Shown here piece after piece: positions 24,143 to 39,100 of a DNA stretch of 64,000 bases. How positions within the stretch are numbered: the stretch's first letter is position 1; every line of letters begins with the position of its first letter. The position numbers were made by a program, and so were the translations under genes. The notes under the pieces were generated by a model. It was given only the letters and a program-made list of their open reading frames with translations. It had not been told where the DNA came from and made no database searches. This stretch comes from Balanoglossus misakiensis (lineage: Eukaryota > Hemichordata), in contig CM082581.2 of assembly GCA_040954595.2 (NCBI GenBank), forward strand, positions 9,920,001 to 9,984,000, in the 5' to 3' direction.

Positions 24143-27100
24143 CCGGTGCTCTTCCTGTGCCGCTTGAATCTGGAGTGCTCACTGCCTCCTAAGTGCGCGT
24201 AACTTTTAACACAAAGCAGTTGTGACGACTTCTAATAAATCACCACCACACCGCAGCTCAGGAGTGTGTGTGCTGTAAGCTTGGTAGCCCCGTTTCAGTT
24301 GGGGACAACTGTAACACCACACGGCTGTATCCCTTTTCGGCCCTGGCGGCGTCGGGTAATCGTCGGATACTAAGTGGCTAGGTGTTCTTGTCGGCAACTT
24401 AACGCTTTGGACTCGTCCTCCAAGTTGTCGATGTTGTGTCGAGCAAGGTACTGGGTGACACACAATACTAACGTCTGTAAGTCAAGTCGCACCGGTGATC
24501 AAAACCACTGCAGTAAAAGGTAGAAGTGGCTATACACCAATGAATCCTCGGGTACCGGCGTCAACTGTTGAATAGAAAGTAACGCGAGTTAGATATTGAA
24601 CAAGCCTCACACTTACGACAGCGATTCAGGCACTACATTTACCTTTTAAAGCCCACGTCCACGGATGGCAGACAGCCAAGAAAGGAAAAATCTTAAAGAA
24701 GTATGAATGAATCACGGGGATACAACACTGTACACGACAAGCATACGCAGTGGGCTGGAACTCTCACCAAAACAAGCCAGGCGCAGACAATGAATCCCGC
24801 ATTCTGTAAGAGTCCCTCCGCGCGCACTCGCCACGCAGGCGTTTTACCGCTGTAAAAATGCGGGTAAACAGGTTAGCCTCACACTAGTATAAGTACAATG
24901 TTCGAGCGGTGCGGCTGCGTCGACAACAGCGGGTGGAACCATAGGGAACTTCAGACTCCGCGCTGGGCTGTCTGATAGAGTAGAAGTGTTGCTATTATCA
25001 TGACAAAGGGCAGCCCAGACAACAAACGGACGTCCAAGTAAAACAGTCCAAACGCCGCACATAATAAAAAGTGGACAAATCCCCCGTTTTTGCGTACATG
25101 CGCATACTTGGGTCCACCGCGAGGTTTTGAACCAGGTTGCCCGGTGACAGGAGAACGAGCTGCGACTCACGGGCAAGTCAAATGAAAGGCTCTTGATTTT
25201 AAATGGAAACCCCCAAGTGAATTAAAAGCATTATCATGACCAACTTCAATTTATAGACCGTGACTTATCGATCGGCCAAATTCTTTTTAGGCTGTTATTA
25301 AGATCATCGTGGTATCGACAGAGACTTGTCCAGTTGTGAAGCTGAGGTATTTTATAATGTTACGAATTAATGACGCACTCAACAGGGAACTATTAAAATT
25401 CAGCGAGAGTGTTTTGGAATCGCAACTAGAGGATTGCGGCAAAACGTGTGTTTGGGCACGCTAATACTGTTGGTCTACCTTTGCAGGCAAAAATGTTAAG
25501 CAAAACTGTAAGCATTTTATCACCGGGGTTGTTTTTGTAGTCAGTGTCAATAGTAACTGCGACGGTGCGAGATTTTATTTGGACTCGGGGTGTCGTCGTT
25601 ATCGGTTACCAGACACGGCCCACACAACGATGCCCTGTGCCTATTCGAAGTAAACGTATGCTACTTTAATTTGGCAAGGTCATTCTCTTTTATACGCTAA
25701 CTGGTGGCGTATTCACCAGCGAAGAATGAGCGACATGCCCGCACTCCAATGTTTTGAAGTCCGACCACAGACGGCGCAGTTCACGGATCGGTGGACAGAA
25801 CACTGTGTGAAGAGACTCCTTCGGGTGTTACCGGAGTTAGAACAGACGAAAAGCAAATAACGTCAATAGCCAACCTGTTATGTCCAGGCATGTACTTATC
25901 ACTTGATTTTACTGACAGCAGTTGACGGTGTCCCGTGCCATGATGACGTCAACACAATTTGAGAGAATCCTCCGGGAGCAATTACGAAACCCTCTGAGTG
26001 AATAACTGACCGGGTTTTACGCGCTTTTCGGCATTGTCTTTTATTAGGAATTCTGGACCGAGTATATTATTGAGTGACCGGAAGAACATTGTTTAGAGGG
26101 AAACCTCTAACTGGAACAAGACGTTGTTTTGTTCGGTGTCAGGTAGTTACAGTTCCTTATGCGGCCAAACAATGAGACTAATATGTTCGTAGAAGATTGG
26201 AGGGACGGCGATTCAATGGTACATTGAAATAATCTTTGAACGGCGGAGGTGAACAGTGCGACCCTCTGTGATCACCGGTGGCTATTTGCAATGCACCCTT
26301 GTTGGGCATGATGACGAGCATCTTACAACGAAACAGGGGGGAGGGGGCAAATATGGGTTGGTGGATTTCCGTCGCTCAACCGCATCACTTGCCCCCCCCC
26401 CACCTCCACCCCCTCCCCGCTTTCACACACACTGTCACCGTTACACAGCACCTGAAACCATTAACGATTCATATTTTACAAAGCAACTCCGATCACAACA
26501 AGGGCAAACATCTCGACCTGGTTTTGTGTCAACCCCTCCGCACCAACGTCCTGCGGTTCATCACCCCTGACTGCCTTCCCATTGTAGCGCCAATTAACGC
26601 CGGCAATGGATGCAACCTAGCGCACAGCCGGCCAGTGAATTGAAAGATAAAACGGTGTGGTCAAGTCGGATAGATGTTGAAGAGGCCCTGGCCGTCTTGT
26701 GCGGCAAAACTGGGGCCGATACTAAAATTAGAAACGGTGACGATTCAAGTCTTTTTTTGTCCTACATGTACACGGAGGTTTAACTAATCCTGCAAAACAA
26801 ATCAATTATTACTGGTGTGCCTATTGATCTAGGATTAGTCTGCATTCGATGTAAAATGAAATTAGGACCGGTTGCATGGGCATTAGGGTGACTAAATGCA
26901 TAAGTACCCCGAATTAGACAGATTCCCAGGTGGTACATGGAAATGAGACATCTCTCAACCTTGGGACATCCACAGCAATATGGACCAACCATTTGCATGA
27001 ATTTTACTACATCAAACAGATCGATGATCAGATTGGTAAACAAGTTCGCAGTGTGTTTACAATATCAACACCTAATGCATGGTTGTTACAAGAAAACATA

Positions 27101-30100
27101 CACACCAAGGCACATCAATGATGCCGTTGGTTCAACTGACAAACTGCTAAACGAAACCACACAAAACTCCTTCGGTCTTACTAGACTAAATGGCAACAAA
27201 GACAATTGAAAATTTACCAACATCGATTTTCCCACACCAAGAATTGACCAGCCCTTCACCGCCCTTGGACAAACTGGTGAGCGGGCCTCAGCGTTGGTTC
27301 TTTGTGTCGAAATTTCTGATTGGCACACTATACTACAGCTGTTGTATTCCCATGGGTGTTATGCGCTCTCTCTCTCTCTTTCCTTCAAGAACAAGTCCAG
27401 TTTGTCTGGCCCGTTGTGAATGTGATATCAGAAGAAAAAAACTACGACCCAAGAAACCGTATGTCAGGCACATCTTTGATAACGCTCATATTTCTCACTC
27501 TCCTTCAATAACATGGAAGATCCTTGGTGATATTGAACAACATTGGCCTAGCCTATTCCCTGCCTATCTCAGTGAAATTTGGCGAAACGATCGACAAGTA
27601 TTCACGTTTCACCGACTGCGCAATCTGTGCACATCGTTGAGTGGTCTGACGGGGAAAAAACGAAAGTTTATAGATAAGTCGACAAGGGACTACCTTGAAT
27701 GACTAAACAAACATTCGACTTGTCATTTTGTTTAAATGCTAAACACGAACAATGGCGGCGCAAACGTGTTTAGCCGAGACAAATGGCGATAATTGGACAT
27801 CAGCATTGACCAATCAAGCGGCTGAAATGTGACGTTCCAACAAGTGTTTATTGCTCAGGAAAAAATCCACGCGGCAGTGTCAGAATTCGCGACAACGTTG
27901 TAATGATCACTGTGACACCAAAGCTATGTGCTAATAAATGAGTGCAAAGCAGTAAAATATTTGTTAGTCTGCGTGAGAAATTCCCTTGTCTCTTCGACGT
28001 TTTTCGGACATGATTCAAATCGATGACGACACAGTAAAAACACTCTATACTTTTGCAGGTAAACCGGCGCAAAAAATGCACGTGGGTGGTCGTGCTCTTC
28101 TCGCGGCATTTACACCCATTTTTTTTTTCCTTTCGCGTGACAACGGTAACGTGACACGCCCGGTCTCGAAAGAGATGCCATTTTGATTCGGAGGCAGCCT
28201 GACGACCGTTGTTAACGCCAAATATGTAAAAATTCTGCGAGAACGGTGTAATTTGGATATAAGGAAATCCCTCTTGCGTCGTTTCATAATGGCGGGTCGT
28301 ATTTCTCGGGGGGGGGGGGGGAGCATCGGTAACGTTAGCGATAACAGCAAACCATTACGTACAGTGACATTTGCGACATTTTCTAATTTCTCCTACCTTG
28401 CAACACTGTTCCGACTTTCCACTGGAAAGGGTGATTATTCTACAAGAAACGCACACATGCGTTGCTGCAAAACGATGTCGAACACTTACTCACGTCGATC
28501 AATTAGACAAGTTTGTTGTCATAATCGAATCATCGAGCAATCACGCCGACGTGCTAATCGTGTGTAAATATTGATAAACATCACAAATGAATACTCGATC
28601 GCTGTCCGCCTAACTCCGGTAACGGGGTGCCCCCATAAGATTCAAAAACAGAAAGTTGGGTGGTTCGTCGGATGGCTGTCACCAAAAAAAAACCATCTCC
28701 GCCGAGAGCCTTGGATTTCTTTCCAGTTTATCGCGCAGCTTTGGAATAGTTTGCAGCTGGTCGAAAATTCTTCACGATTTTGACTCTCACAAGACTACAA
28801 ATTTGCGGAAAATACGCGGTATTTATTTTCTTGGTACTAGGAGAGATGAGACCGTCGATTAATCGCACACGGTCGCGCTGAACGTTGACAACTGACAAAC
28901 AACCATTTTCCACAATCTGAATAAATATGTAACACTGTCACAGTGATTGCCTGAGAATATACAACCTGTTACTTAAAAACATTACAATAAACCTATTTCG
29001 ATTGACTTAAATATTAATAAACTCTAAAGAAGGCACTTCATGACAGATGCTTAAATTTTCATCAGCGTCATTTGCATACCCTTTGTGGCCTTTCAGAGAC
29101 GGTTATCAACTATTTATAAATACAAAGTATTCGTATAATAGACGAGTACCTAACTACAACACTGCTAAATTTTTGATGGGCGGCAAAACAGGAGGGGACG
29201 CGAACTGTTAAAATTGCAACATCCCGAAAAAGGGCCGAGAAAGAAGTTGCCGGTTTAATGTTAGTGGGTTTTGCGACTTCTCTGCTCGCGTAAAGTACTG
29301 TAGCGCCCCCTAAGTCGATCCCCGCGTGTTCTGGGGCGGACTGGAAAAATTACAAAATCTTCATCAAAACTAAAAGGTACAGCTAAACCATCGAACGGAC
29401 ATCATTTTAAGGTGTCCGTCAGACACGACATGAAGCAATGGAAAGAACTACACAAAATACAATTACGCCAGTACAAAACCTCATTGTGCAAATACGCGTA
29501 AGTACCGTCTTACGAATGTCTTTACGTAATTACAAACTGGGACAAAAGTGTACTTACAGATCCTAAGTTAGTGTATCGTTAACAGACTATACCGTGTCTT
29601 TTCGCTTAATCCTGGTTTTGAGCCTTTCAAAAAAACTTTTCTTGCGAGTGCACTAGCGACACTTACCTAAAGCTGCGTAATGCGCCAGAGAGAGCTATTC
29701 AGTGTACAAGCATTCACTGGCACCAGTACAGTTATGTCGGCGACGATGCGGTGGGCCAGCCCTTTTATATGCACTGGTTCTGTTTCATATGGGGGTGTTG
29801 TTGTCACATCGCCAATTGGCAAGTGGCGAACATTGCCAGAATCAATTACACTCAACAGGTGCCGCTTGCATTTACATATGTAATCAATTAGCCAACTAGC
29901 AGACATATTCGATATTAATTAAATGGCGACCACGCCCTTTATCGCTAAGCAACCGTCTACTTTTTTTTCTAGCGAGGCGACGTAGTATCGCGTACCACCT
30001 GAAGACGAATTTTCGCGTGGTACCGACATCAGCGGAAACTATCACAATGCCAGAAAATCAAATGTTCTACCTATGACGTCATTGTATCTGTCGGTACACG

Positions 30101-33100
30101 CAAGTGCGATAAACCTGTCAAAATTCCTTACGTTGTTAAAATGTACGTGTGTCTCGTAAACTGGTTGTTAATGAGGGCGCGATTGAACTCTTTGTAAATT
30201 TAGATGTGACGATCTACACACGTGACGCCACTCGGAGAGAATTTTCAGAATGTGTACAAGTATTATGAAAAAGCGTCACAAACTATGCATAAAATATGAA
30301 GCACAAGTTCGTGGAGTGACCTTTTTTATTGACCTTGCCGTCAGTTGCTACGCGGGCGCAGGAGCGGAGGCGCGCTGAACTAGTTTCGGTGACAACACCC
30401 ACCTACTTAAAATTCTAACCACCTTGAGGAGGTTTTTTTCAATGATGGGACGCCTGATTGAAAATAAACGTATTTCGGGCATGTCTCGGTAAAATTATGT
30501 GTGAAATAGATCTTAATTACGTGGGTTTCGAAGTGGGGTCTCTCCTACGCGAATGCAGCGTTCAATTGGCTGTAACGAATACTTACTGGTATAGCAGAAA
30601 GTCCTTTCTAGAATTATCTATTGATCTATTTGGTTCACTCAATGGCGGCCGGGGCACGATCAAAGACAAACGGCGGTTTTAGATACCCACCAGTCAGTCG
30701 GTCGGGAAATTCGCTTTTGAAGGGCAACGTGATATAAGCCACCTTAGTCAAAGTGCTCGGAAACGAACAATTAAGACTGCGTGTCACTCTTGAAATGCAT
30801 CGGTGCGCGCTGTCGCCAGACACTTGAGAGACGCGACGCGCGACGCTGCTGTAATATTATCGCCAATTTACGACCACCAAGCTCGTGCTTTCTTGTTGCC
30901 AAAATTCCGTGACGCGCGCACACGAGTCGATCAAAAACTCACTTTTTAAGCGGCTAAATTGTCCGTTTGCGCTAATTATCTCCGAAGACCTACCAAAGAA
31001 ATACCGATCGGGTGTGACGCCTGCTCACCGTCAGCGAAGCTGCTCCGGAGAAAATCTATCCTTTTAACTAAAGAAATGTAATACGGAGCGCAAGAATAAC
31101 AGTTTTCTGCTGTCCAGCGCCCGTGACGACCGCGGGTGTTGACTGGAGCGCGCCGCGAAGTTGTCAGTGAAAATTAAACCGGTCTGTTGTCGCGTTAACA
31201 ACATATCCAATACTAATGGAGTAAACAGCGTCAAGAGAAAAAACAAACTGCAGCGTTTTTTACATAGAACCCGACGGTATTGATTTCTGGAGGGACAAGG
31301 CAGTGCTGAAACTCCCCCAAAACTCGGACAACAGCGGATAAAAAAAGTTTCTCTCGAGGAAACTCACCTCTGGGATAATCATACAGAATCATACCTTGAC
31401 TGGGGATCATCTAAGCATCTTTGATCTGTTGCCAGGATTTCAGACGGTTCTTGGAGAACGGCGAGGTGTGTACACGGTAGCCTGCGCCGCGATTGCCACA
31501 AAACCTGTCAACGAGCCACTTAACCCGTTTTTTTTGTCTGACCGCTATGTGCCTGCGTCGTGTGAAAATGTCCGCTTTAAGCCGTCTTTAATTATACAGC
31601 ACCGCTACCCCGTCAGTTTGGACAGCGGACCCAGGAAACGATTGTCTCCAAAAGTGCTTTCCAAATGTGTTGCTAATGACCAGTGAAAGAAACTGTTGTG
31701 GTTGCTATTCACACCGCACTCAGAGGCGCTACTCTCTCTGGCAAAACAACAAACGGCGGCTTTTCTTGTCTCCCCGCCATTGAAAGTCTCAGTGAGAAAC
31801 GACTTTTGAAGTTGACTAAAAAACTTCCAAGCCGAACGTAATCTAGACAACAATTTAGTTTACGTTGATTACAGCTAAGTCGAAGATTAAACACTTCGGG
31901 CAACACCCCGAGGTGCTAATGTGTCAAAAGGATGTTTGCTTTGGGCCAAATATAGGAAACGACGTGTACTTTGCTAATCACTGGACCCGTTCAGGCTAGT
32001 AAACGCAGTTATTAAAAAAGCAATATAGATCACCCCCTTTCACTTTCTTCGTTGTTTTCAAGAAAAATACAACTATATCACTATAAATTGCAGCCAAATA
32101 TAGCATTGAATTGACGCCGAGAAGTTTTGACTGTCACAATATTATTTAGATGTGTTTTAACGGATCGGACAGTGCACAAACAATCAGAGCGGCTTGGTAG
32201 ATGATCCGTCATGTTCCGAGGTGAAAAAACTTTCGACTACGTAGTTTTTAAAACACGAACCGCCTGGAAAAACAGCGAGGTTTCCTTCGCCTTTGATGTA
32301 GGCCAACCGGCCGATGCCCTATTGTGTTGTCTGCGAGCATTGTGTAACTCCCATTGTAAAGAGTATGACTCTTCGGCAATTTTTACCTGCCGCGGCGTTT
32401 GGTCCGTTATTTAGCGGACCACTTAGCTACGTGTATTTCTCGCTCACAGACGACGGCGATTCTGCCGCTCAAAGCGAATGGGGGAGGGGAGGAACAAATT
32501 TAGGACTGTCGTGGAGGTACTTTTGGGGGTCCCAGAAGGTCGTATGATCCGCGAGACAATGTCACTATACAGTTCGGTTATTGTACGTGGCAACACGCCG
32601 CCTGAGAGACTCGAAGGGTATACAATGCGAGAAAAAAAATCGAAACTAATTATTGACTATACGTTAAGACTCACAACCAGGGAGCCACATCTGACGCGAA
32701 CTCCAGTAAACAGCGCAAATGGCCGACCAAGTCTGGCAGCCAGACTGGACACAATTTCAGAACGAGAAATGCACGTTCATAATGCGTAATGGTAGGGCGC
32801 GCACATATACGTACACAAACACACTTATCAAACGCTACCGTTGTTATGAAAAGTTAACGGGTGTTCTGAAAGTGTTTGAAATATTCATTACACAAGCAAA
32901 CGAGTCAATATGTCACAGCACACAAATTAGTTCCTTGTCGACCACTTAAAGTGTTATCAAACCTTTAAAAGCCGTTAAAGAGAGCCAGCTACACTCCGAT
33001 TTCGCTCTGTCTGACTTCCTACTATGCTGCGGGGACTGGTTACGTAGCACGACTACTACACAAAGTCTGTTCGTTGGCAGAGAAAGTGAAATAGTCAAGC

Positions 33101-36100
33101 ACCAATCCCATCGCGTCGCACGCTCGGTCTTTCCCTCGGACTATCTGCTGATAAGCTTGAGTAGATCGCGATGTGCGAACAGGTGCAAACGAACAGCGCC
33201 GCTACGCGACTATCTGGGCAAATCACGCGAGAGAAACTTTACGACGCGTGTTCGCGTTCACACGTAAGAATTACCGCACCTGAATACCGAGTGCTTCGTG
33301 TTTTTTTATGGCGTTTAGCCAACAGTAAAGTAGCTTTTAACTTTTTTTTCAATTCCCTCTCTCTCAACAAACCGAACTGTATGGCCCCCATTGAAGACAA
33401 CCGCCAAAGAAGAAGGGCGCTCTTGGCAACACCGTGGACGTCCAGCATTTAAAGGGACACAATGAAATCGACTTAGGACAATTCAACGCTCTAACGTTTA
33501 TCTTAACTGTGCTTTCTCATCAGCGAGCATTGTGTGGCCATCTTAGGTGTTTACGAACCCCCTTTAGAACACTCCACGTGCTTTGCAACAAATGAAGTGC
33601 GCTAATAGAGCCCCTCTCACTTCGGTGGTGGCGGTATGCATGCGCGGGTAATTGGTTTACGGTAATGATCACACGGCTGTTCGAGGCCATATCCTATGCC
33701 GCAGACAGGGAGAGGGGGGGGGGAAGAGAGCCCGGCGTTTATACAATTTAGCAGGGGTATATTTGATGAAACATCTGGGTGGACATTTAAAGAGCCCTTT
33801 CACTGGTTACGAAAGTTGATTCAACGAATGAAGGGGAACAAATCGCACGTTTGTATCTATCATTAGCAGTATAAACAAAACAGCAGAGACGAACCACTTC
33901 GGTGCTATATGCAGTCATTTTGTGACGAGGCGAACAAACACGGGACATGTTAGCACGCCGTAGGGTCCCAGGTAGAGCATTGTTAGCATCTAGACAGGTT
34001 GGTGCCGTTTCTCCCAATGCTATGCACGCCTCATTTCGCTATATACACAACAACGATGTTTGCCGCATCGCCGGCAAATCGCCGCATCCCCGCAGTGTGG
34101 CCGCGGCGCACACCCCCGTCCGTCACACGCTGCATCGATTTCACCCACTTTTCTATTCAACGCCTTCAAGTTTCCGATCAGCGTAGAAATTGTGACAACG
34201 TTTTTTTATTTAGATTCCCTTCACCCGTCAGTTCAAACAAGTTTTGCATCATAAACGGCGTAAAGAACCACAGTCCGTTCCGGGAGAGGAAAGCGGCAGT
34301 TGGACAGAAATCACTCTGCAGAAAATTTCACTCTCACCGGCTAGACTGGCTTTTCAGTCCGCACGGAAACTTCGAGCGCCGCGACAGTCGACAGTATCTG
34401 AGCTAAAACTCGGACAAAAACCAAATAGTATCTTTCATATGCAAAAACAATACGGACATGCAGCTTGGTTATATAAACCCCGTTGGTCTGTAATTGTTTA
34501 AGGTATGGGCCTATTTCTGGGTTTAAGAAGATTAGCTGATAATCATAGTTGTTGCACTCCGATCAACTGGAGAAGAGTAGATGCCATTGAAAATTCATTT
34601 ACAGACAATTAATCAATCTTTACAACCCATTAGTTTCATACTATGAAAGGGGGAAAAATACAAGTAATTTTCTGTAATCGCGGCTGTATAGTGCTCTCTC
34701 AGTCTGTCTGTCTGTCCTTCTCTCTCTCCACGTGAAATTCCAATTGCACATTAATTGATAGCGATACATGCTTCAGAAACGTAGATCGGAAAAAAATATG
34801 CAGTCCCGCCCTGCTTTTTCTCTCGTGATCGGAATTTACTACCAAATGTGGCTCGCATACAATCCAGGTATTTGGCAGGTTATAATGAAGGTCGAAATAT
34901 TTCAGCATTAACTGGCACCAGTCTCTACCACACGTCTCCGCGGAGAACCAAGGTTCGCATCTGTCAATCACCGCAACACCCAGTTGTCAAACACGACGAG
35001 AGATGACGGGCTGAGAAGGCAAACGCCGCGGTTGCACGTGCAAGAACGCCGCCGCCGGACAAGACAATCACGGCCACGATATGCCGCGTTATTATAGGCC
35101 ACGGAAACCCACACTATCTGGATGCTTGACAATATTTGGCATACAGTTTCAACAATTTCTAATTAAGGAATAAATATTGGAATTCTTACTGGGCTCGGTG
35201 GATACTCGTCCCTGCAGGAGATGTAATTAGCTGGAAAGAGAGGCGCATAGGTTGAAGGTGCTTGTACGGCTTTTGCTAACGGTAATCCGAATAGTCGGGA
35301 AACCGACGTAATTTGAAGGATATGAACGCCTACGCAAATATTACTGTTAATTGATGAGTATGTCGCTTGAAATCGACTCCAGAGATTCCTCAGAACCAAT
35401 TACTATAATTATTTGGTTGGCACTCTGATCCTAATAAAACCGTCCATGTATCATGTCGAATATACCGGATTTATCGATGAGGTTAAGAATTCATTTTTTT
35501 TCACACCACGCATCTTGCTTTTAATTTTGGCCCGTCACCTTCATTCGATTAGCACTTGATATTGACTCGTTTGAAGAGCCGTGCTGTTGTAAACGCTGTA
35601 TTAGCATTTACGCCTGTCACTGTACTGTATCGTTCGGTACGAACTCGGAAGATGCTTATATGTTTGAGTGAAAACTTTTTCTTGCCACTGGCAATAATTA
35701 AACTTTTCCACCACTTTGAAATGATCGGTTACGGTCCCGCCCCTATCCTACCCACATAGTAAGGCCTCGTGGTGACTAGCATGTATTTCGTTTTTTGTCA
35801 CCAGCGAAATCACTAAACTATTTTAGAAAGCTTTATACATGTGAGAGAAGCAGGAAGAATCTTCGGCATATATAGGTAACATAAACTCCATAAAAAGCTT
35901 CCAGCCAACAACATGTGACGTTTGGGCCCACCTTATGTTCATTTGGCGGAAGAGAACAATTGGCGATGGGCAACCGGGCGAAAGACGCGGGAAAAAATCC
36001 CAGAAACGTGTCGGCTGCCTGAGATTTATCATGCTAATGTTTAAACGGTACAATTGATAGTAAACAGAGAGGAACTGACAGAGAATATCAGGCTGTGTTG

Positions 36101-39100
36101 GCAGCGATCATCTCATTGCAAGGGGTAAATCGCTTAAAGAGAGTGAAAACAAAACCGTGAAATACTCAACAACGTCGTGGTTTTAAGAGCTGTTAATGTG
36201 GATAAGCCGGGGCTAGACTGCGTCCAAAAGTTGGCCTGCCAAGTGTGACGTCTCAAGTACACGTTTCTCATCGGAAATCCCTGGAATTCAGACCTACAGG
36301 GAGATGGGGGTACCTCCTGTAACGGCAAATGCTTCAATGTTCGTCGTTTACGCGGTGATTACCCCGAAGAGGAAAACGTGTTCTTCGCACATTTTAGGTT
36401 GCGCTCTGCACATGGCAACGGCAGTATAGGTCATCTTTGTCGAGCGGCACCAGAAAGACACTACGAGGAATCTGATACCATGAATGAATCGCTTAGCGAA
36501 AACGACGAATTGCCTTCTGATGGCGCGTGGTTGTAGTGCTTCCTTGTTAAACGTATAACAGTAACTTTCAATCTTCGCCCAGCAATGGCGATCACATTTT
36601 TCAATCTGAAAACACCATGTTGCTCCTATTTCTGAAATTAGGAACACTATAGCCTAATCTTTGCGGCGCTTACCTGAATAAAGCAATCGTGTGATAGCTG
36701 GAGACTGGAATATACAAAGAAGGGTTTCACTTGAAAAAAGATTCTCCGATGAGTGAGCGCAGTGGAGAGAGTCTCTTGATTAGACATACGATCGAGATTG
36801 AAGACGGGTAGAATATGACCGGTGAATTACACGTTAAATTAAGCAATGAGTTCTCAAGTTCGAATGAGTGTTGTGACTAGCTGACGACACACGCTCGGAA
36901 GATGACATGCATTCCGAAACCAGCAAGACACGCGCTACGGTAACTGTGTTACATACCAGCAGAACTTAGATGACTACATGACGATACATGCCGAAGGGAA
37001 GGAGAAAAGCGCGCCAACTACATACGCCGGGTGTCGTTCACACATAGGCATACCTATGGTAGGATAGCGGAGTGAATGTGAAACTATTGTTGGGGAGCAA
37101 ACACGGGACCCGACTCACCTTAACGTATAAGGCAATAACCACCAACTTTGGCAAAACTGACAACCTGACTATACACCAAGGTATTACGTTCAAGGAAGTA
37201 GCCCAGTCCCCCCCCCCCTCCAGAACCACCGAAAAAAAATTCGGCGACAGATTACATACCTGAGGACCTCTTGGCGAGTTGTACTCACTCACTTCCTCTC
37301 AATACACGTCTATTTCTGCGGGGACTTGTTGGCTACGGGTTCTCGGGGAGAAATCTGACCAAGGCGCTTAGTTCGGCAACCGAAGTATTGTTTACGCCTG
37401 TACTATATCAGTGGAAGTCTAAACGCGGAGCCAAAAAACTGACCAAACCGCGGCCTATCGTGGTTTCCTTACAGAATGAGCTTTACACGGAGAGCCGTCC
37501 CCACACTTGGCGAATAGACCCGCTGGCCATAGCACCATTGCACAACTCTCCAAAACACAGGACAACAACACGGACGGAGAGAGTCAGGATCCCGTTTCTA
37601 TTGGCCAACAACAACACGGCAGAATATTCAACGGAATGAAGTGGACCCAACCCTCAGATTCTTTGACCCGAAGGCCTGCCTCTCTACTAATTAACTTAGG
37701 CATCTTGTGCTGCCATTTAAAGCATGAGGTATCCCTGTCTCAAGGTGATAATTACACACCGTGCATCACAACGCCGCATTGCGTTTGCGTAACCATGCCT
37801 CTAACAGGTGAGAGACAATAAGAGAAAGGTGAACTGAAGAGCTTGTGGTGTTCTTTCTTGCAATTAAAAGTATCAGCGTAAAGTTCAAAAGTTAATAACG
37901 TTCGCAGACATATACAATGAGATGCATTGCGCACAAATACATGTACAGGTAAAAAGTAAACGGTCGTTACCAACATGTTTCTCCTGTTCATAATCACCCG
38001 CTTGCCTTATAAATTATTAAGTTTCCGTTCGAGAAGTTTCTGTCGTCGTCTCACGTCCTACATGTGATGTCACCACGTCCGCCGGCCAAAAATATACCCG
38101 GCAAAGCATGGTGGGAAATTGTCCTCGTTTGCGCGACAAGTTGTTGTTGTTACGTAACCGCGACTCGATCGATTTCTCTTCTCTGGTCGTTCTGTGCACC
38201 CCCAACACCGTTGATTACATTATTGTTGGTCGCTGCTTATATGTTTGTTTTACAATTAGCGCTCTGAGCAATGCGTATTACGGCGGCGGCATCGCCTCAC
38301 CTGCGTCACACAGTCTTGCCTGCACGCCATTTGAAACCTGGTTGGAAACTTCAAGTTTTTTCGCGCCGGAACGACATCCGGCATACAGGTCACGTGCATT
38401 TCGGTCAGTTCAAAGACAACCACCTGAATATGAATCTCTAAATAGGACCCGTTGGCACGAATTCCATAGGAAAATTGTTCGAGTCAACCTGACGATCACA
38501 TGATTGGCTGCCTTACATATTGGTCCACTTTTTGGTGACAGTATTGCCACGAGATTTCCAGGGAGCGCCCTCTGTGTAATCTTACAAAACATCGAAATAC
38601 TGGCGAGAAATTCCAATATCAGAAAGTCATCGTGGGAAACACCTGTGCTTGTTTATATGTAAACAAATATTTTCACGCTATCCAGTACGGATTCAAATGA
38701 AAACGCGTATTTGGACCATAAACCAAAACGTCTTGCTGTTAAATTTTGTCTGTGTTTGTGTGTAACAATAATTGCTCTATTCGCCCGATGAAGGGGTCAT
38801 GATAAATCTCTTTCTTGAGGAGAAAGTTAAAATTAAGCAGTCCCCCCGTCACCGCCGAGAGATTTTTTTCTCCCTCTCAGCCGCTGCACTCTCACTGGTC
38901 ACTATTACGAATCACGACACGAAAACTCTCGCTTCCTCTGATGACGGTGTTGTTCCATGTTGATCGCCTGAGTTATGTTACCAATGCAAAGGGTCACTCG
39001 ATGGACACGTTCCATTCCCAGGAGACGTACAGCAGATAGACACACAGACTTGTTTGTGAGTGTACACAACATGCATGTTACTTTGGTTAATATCTACGCG

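Noticed and set aside
26460-26600. A short plus-strand stretch (SNSDHNKGKHLDLVL) resembling the endonuclease region of LINE retrotransposons
   Set aside because: Only one loose motif is present, with no reverse-transcriptase or upstream endonuclease motifs nearby. The flanking translation is low-complexity.
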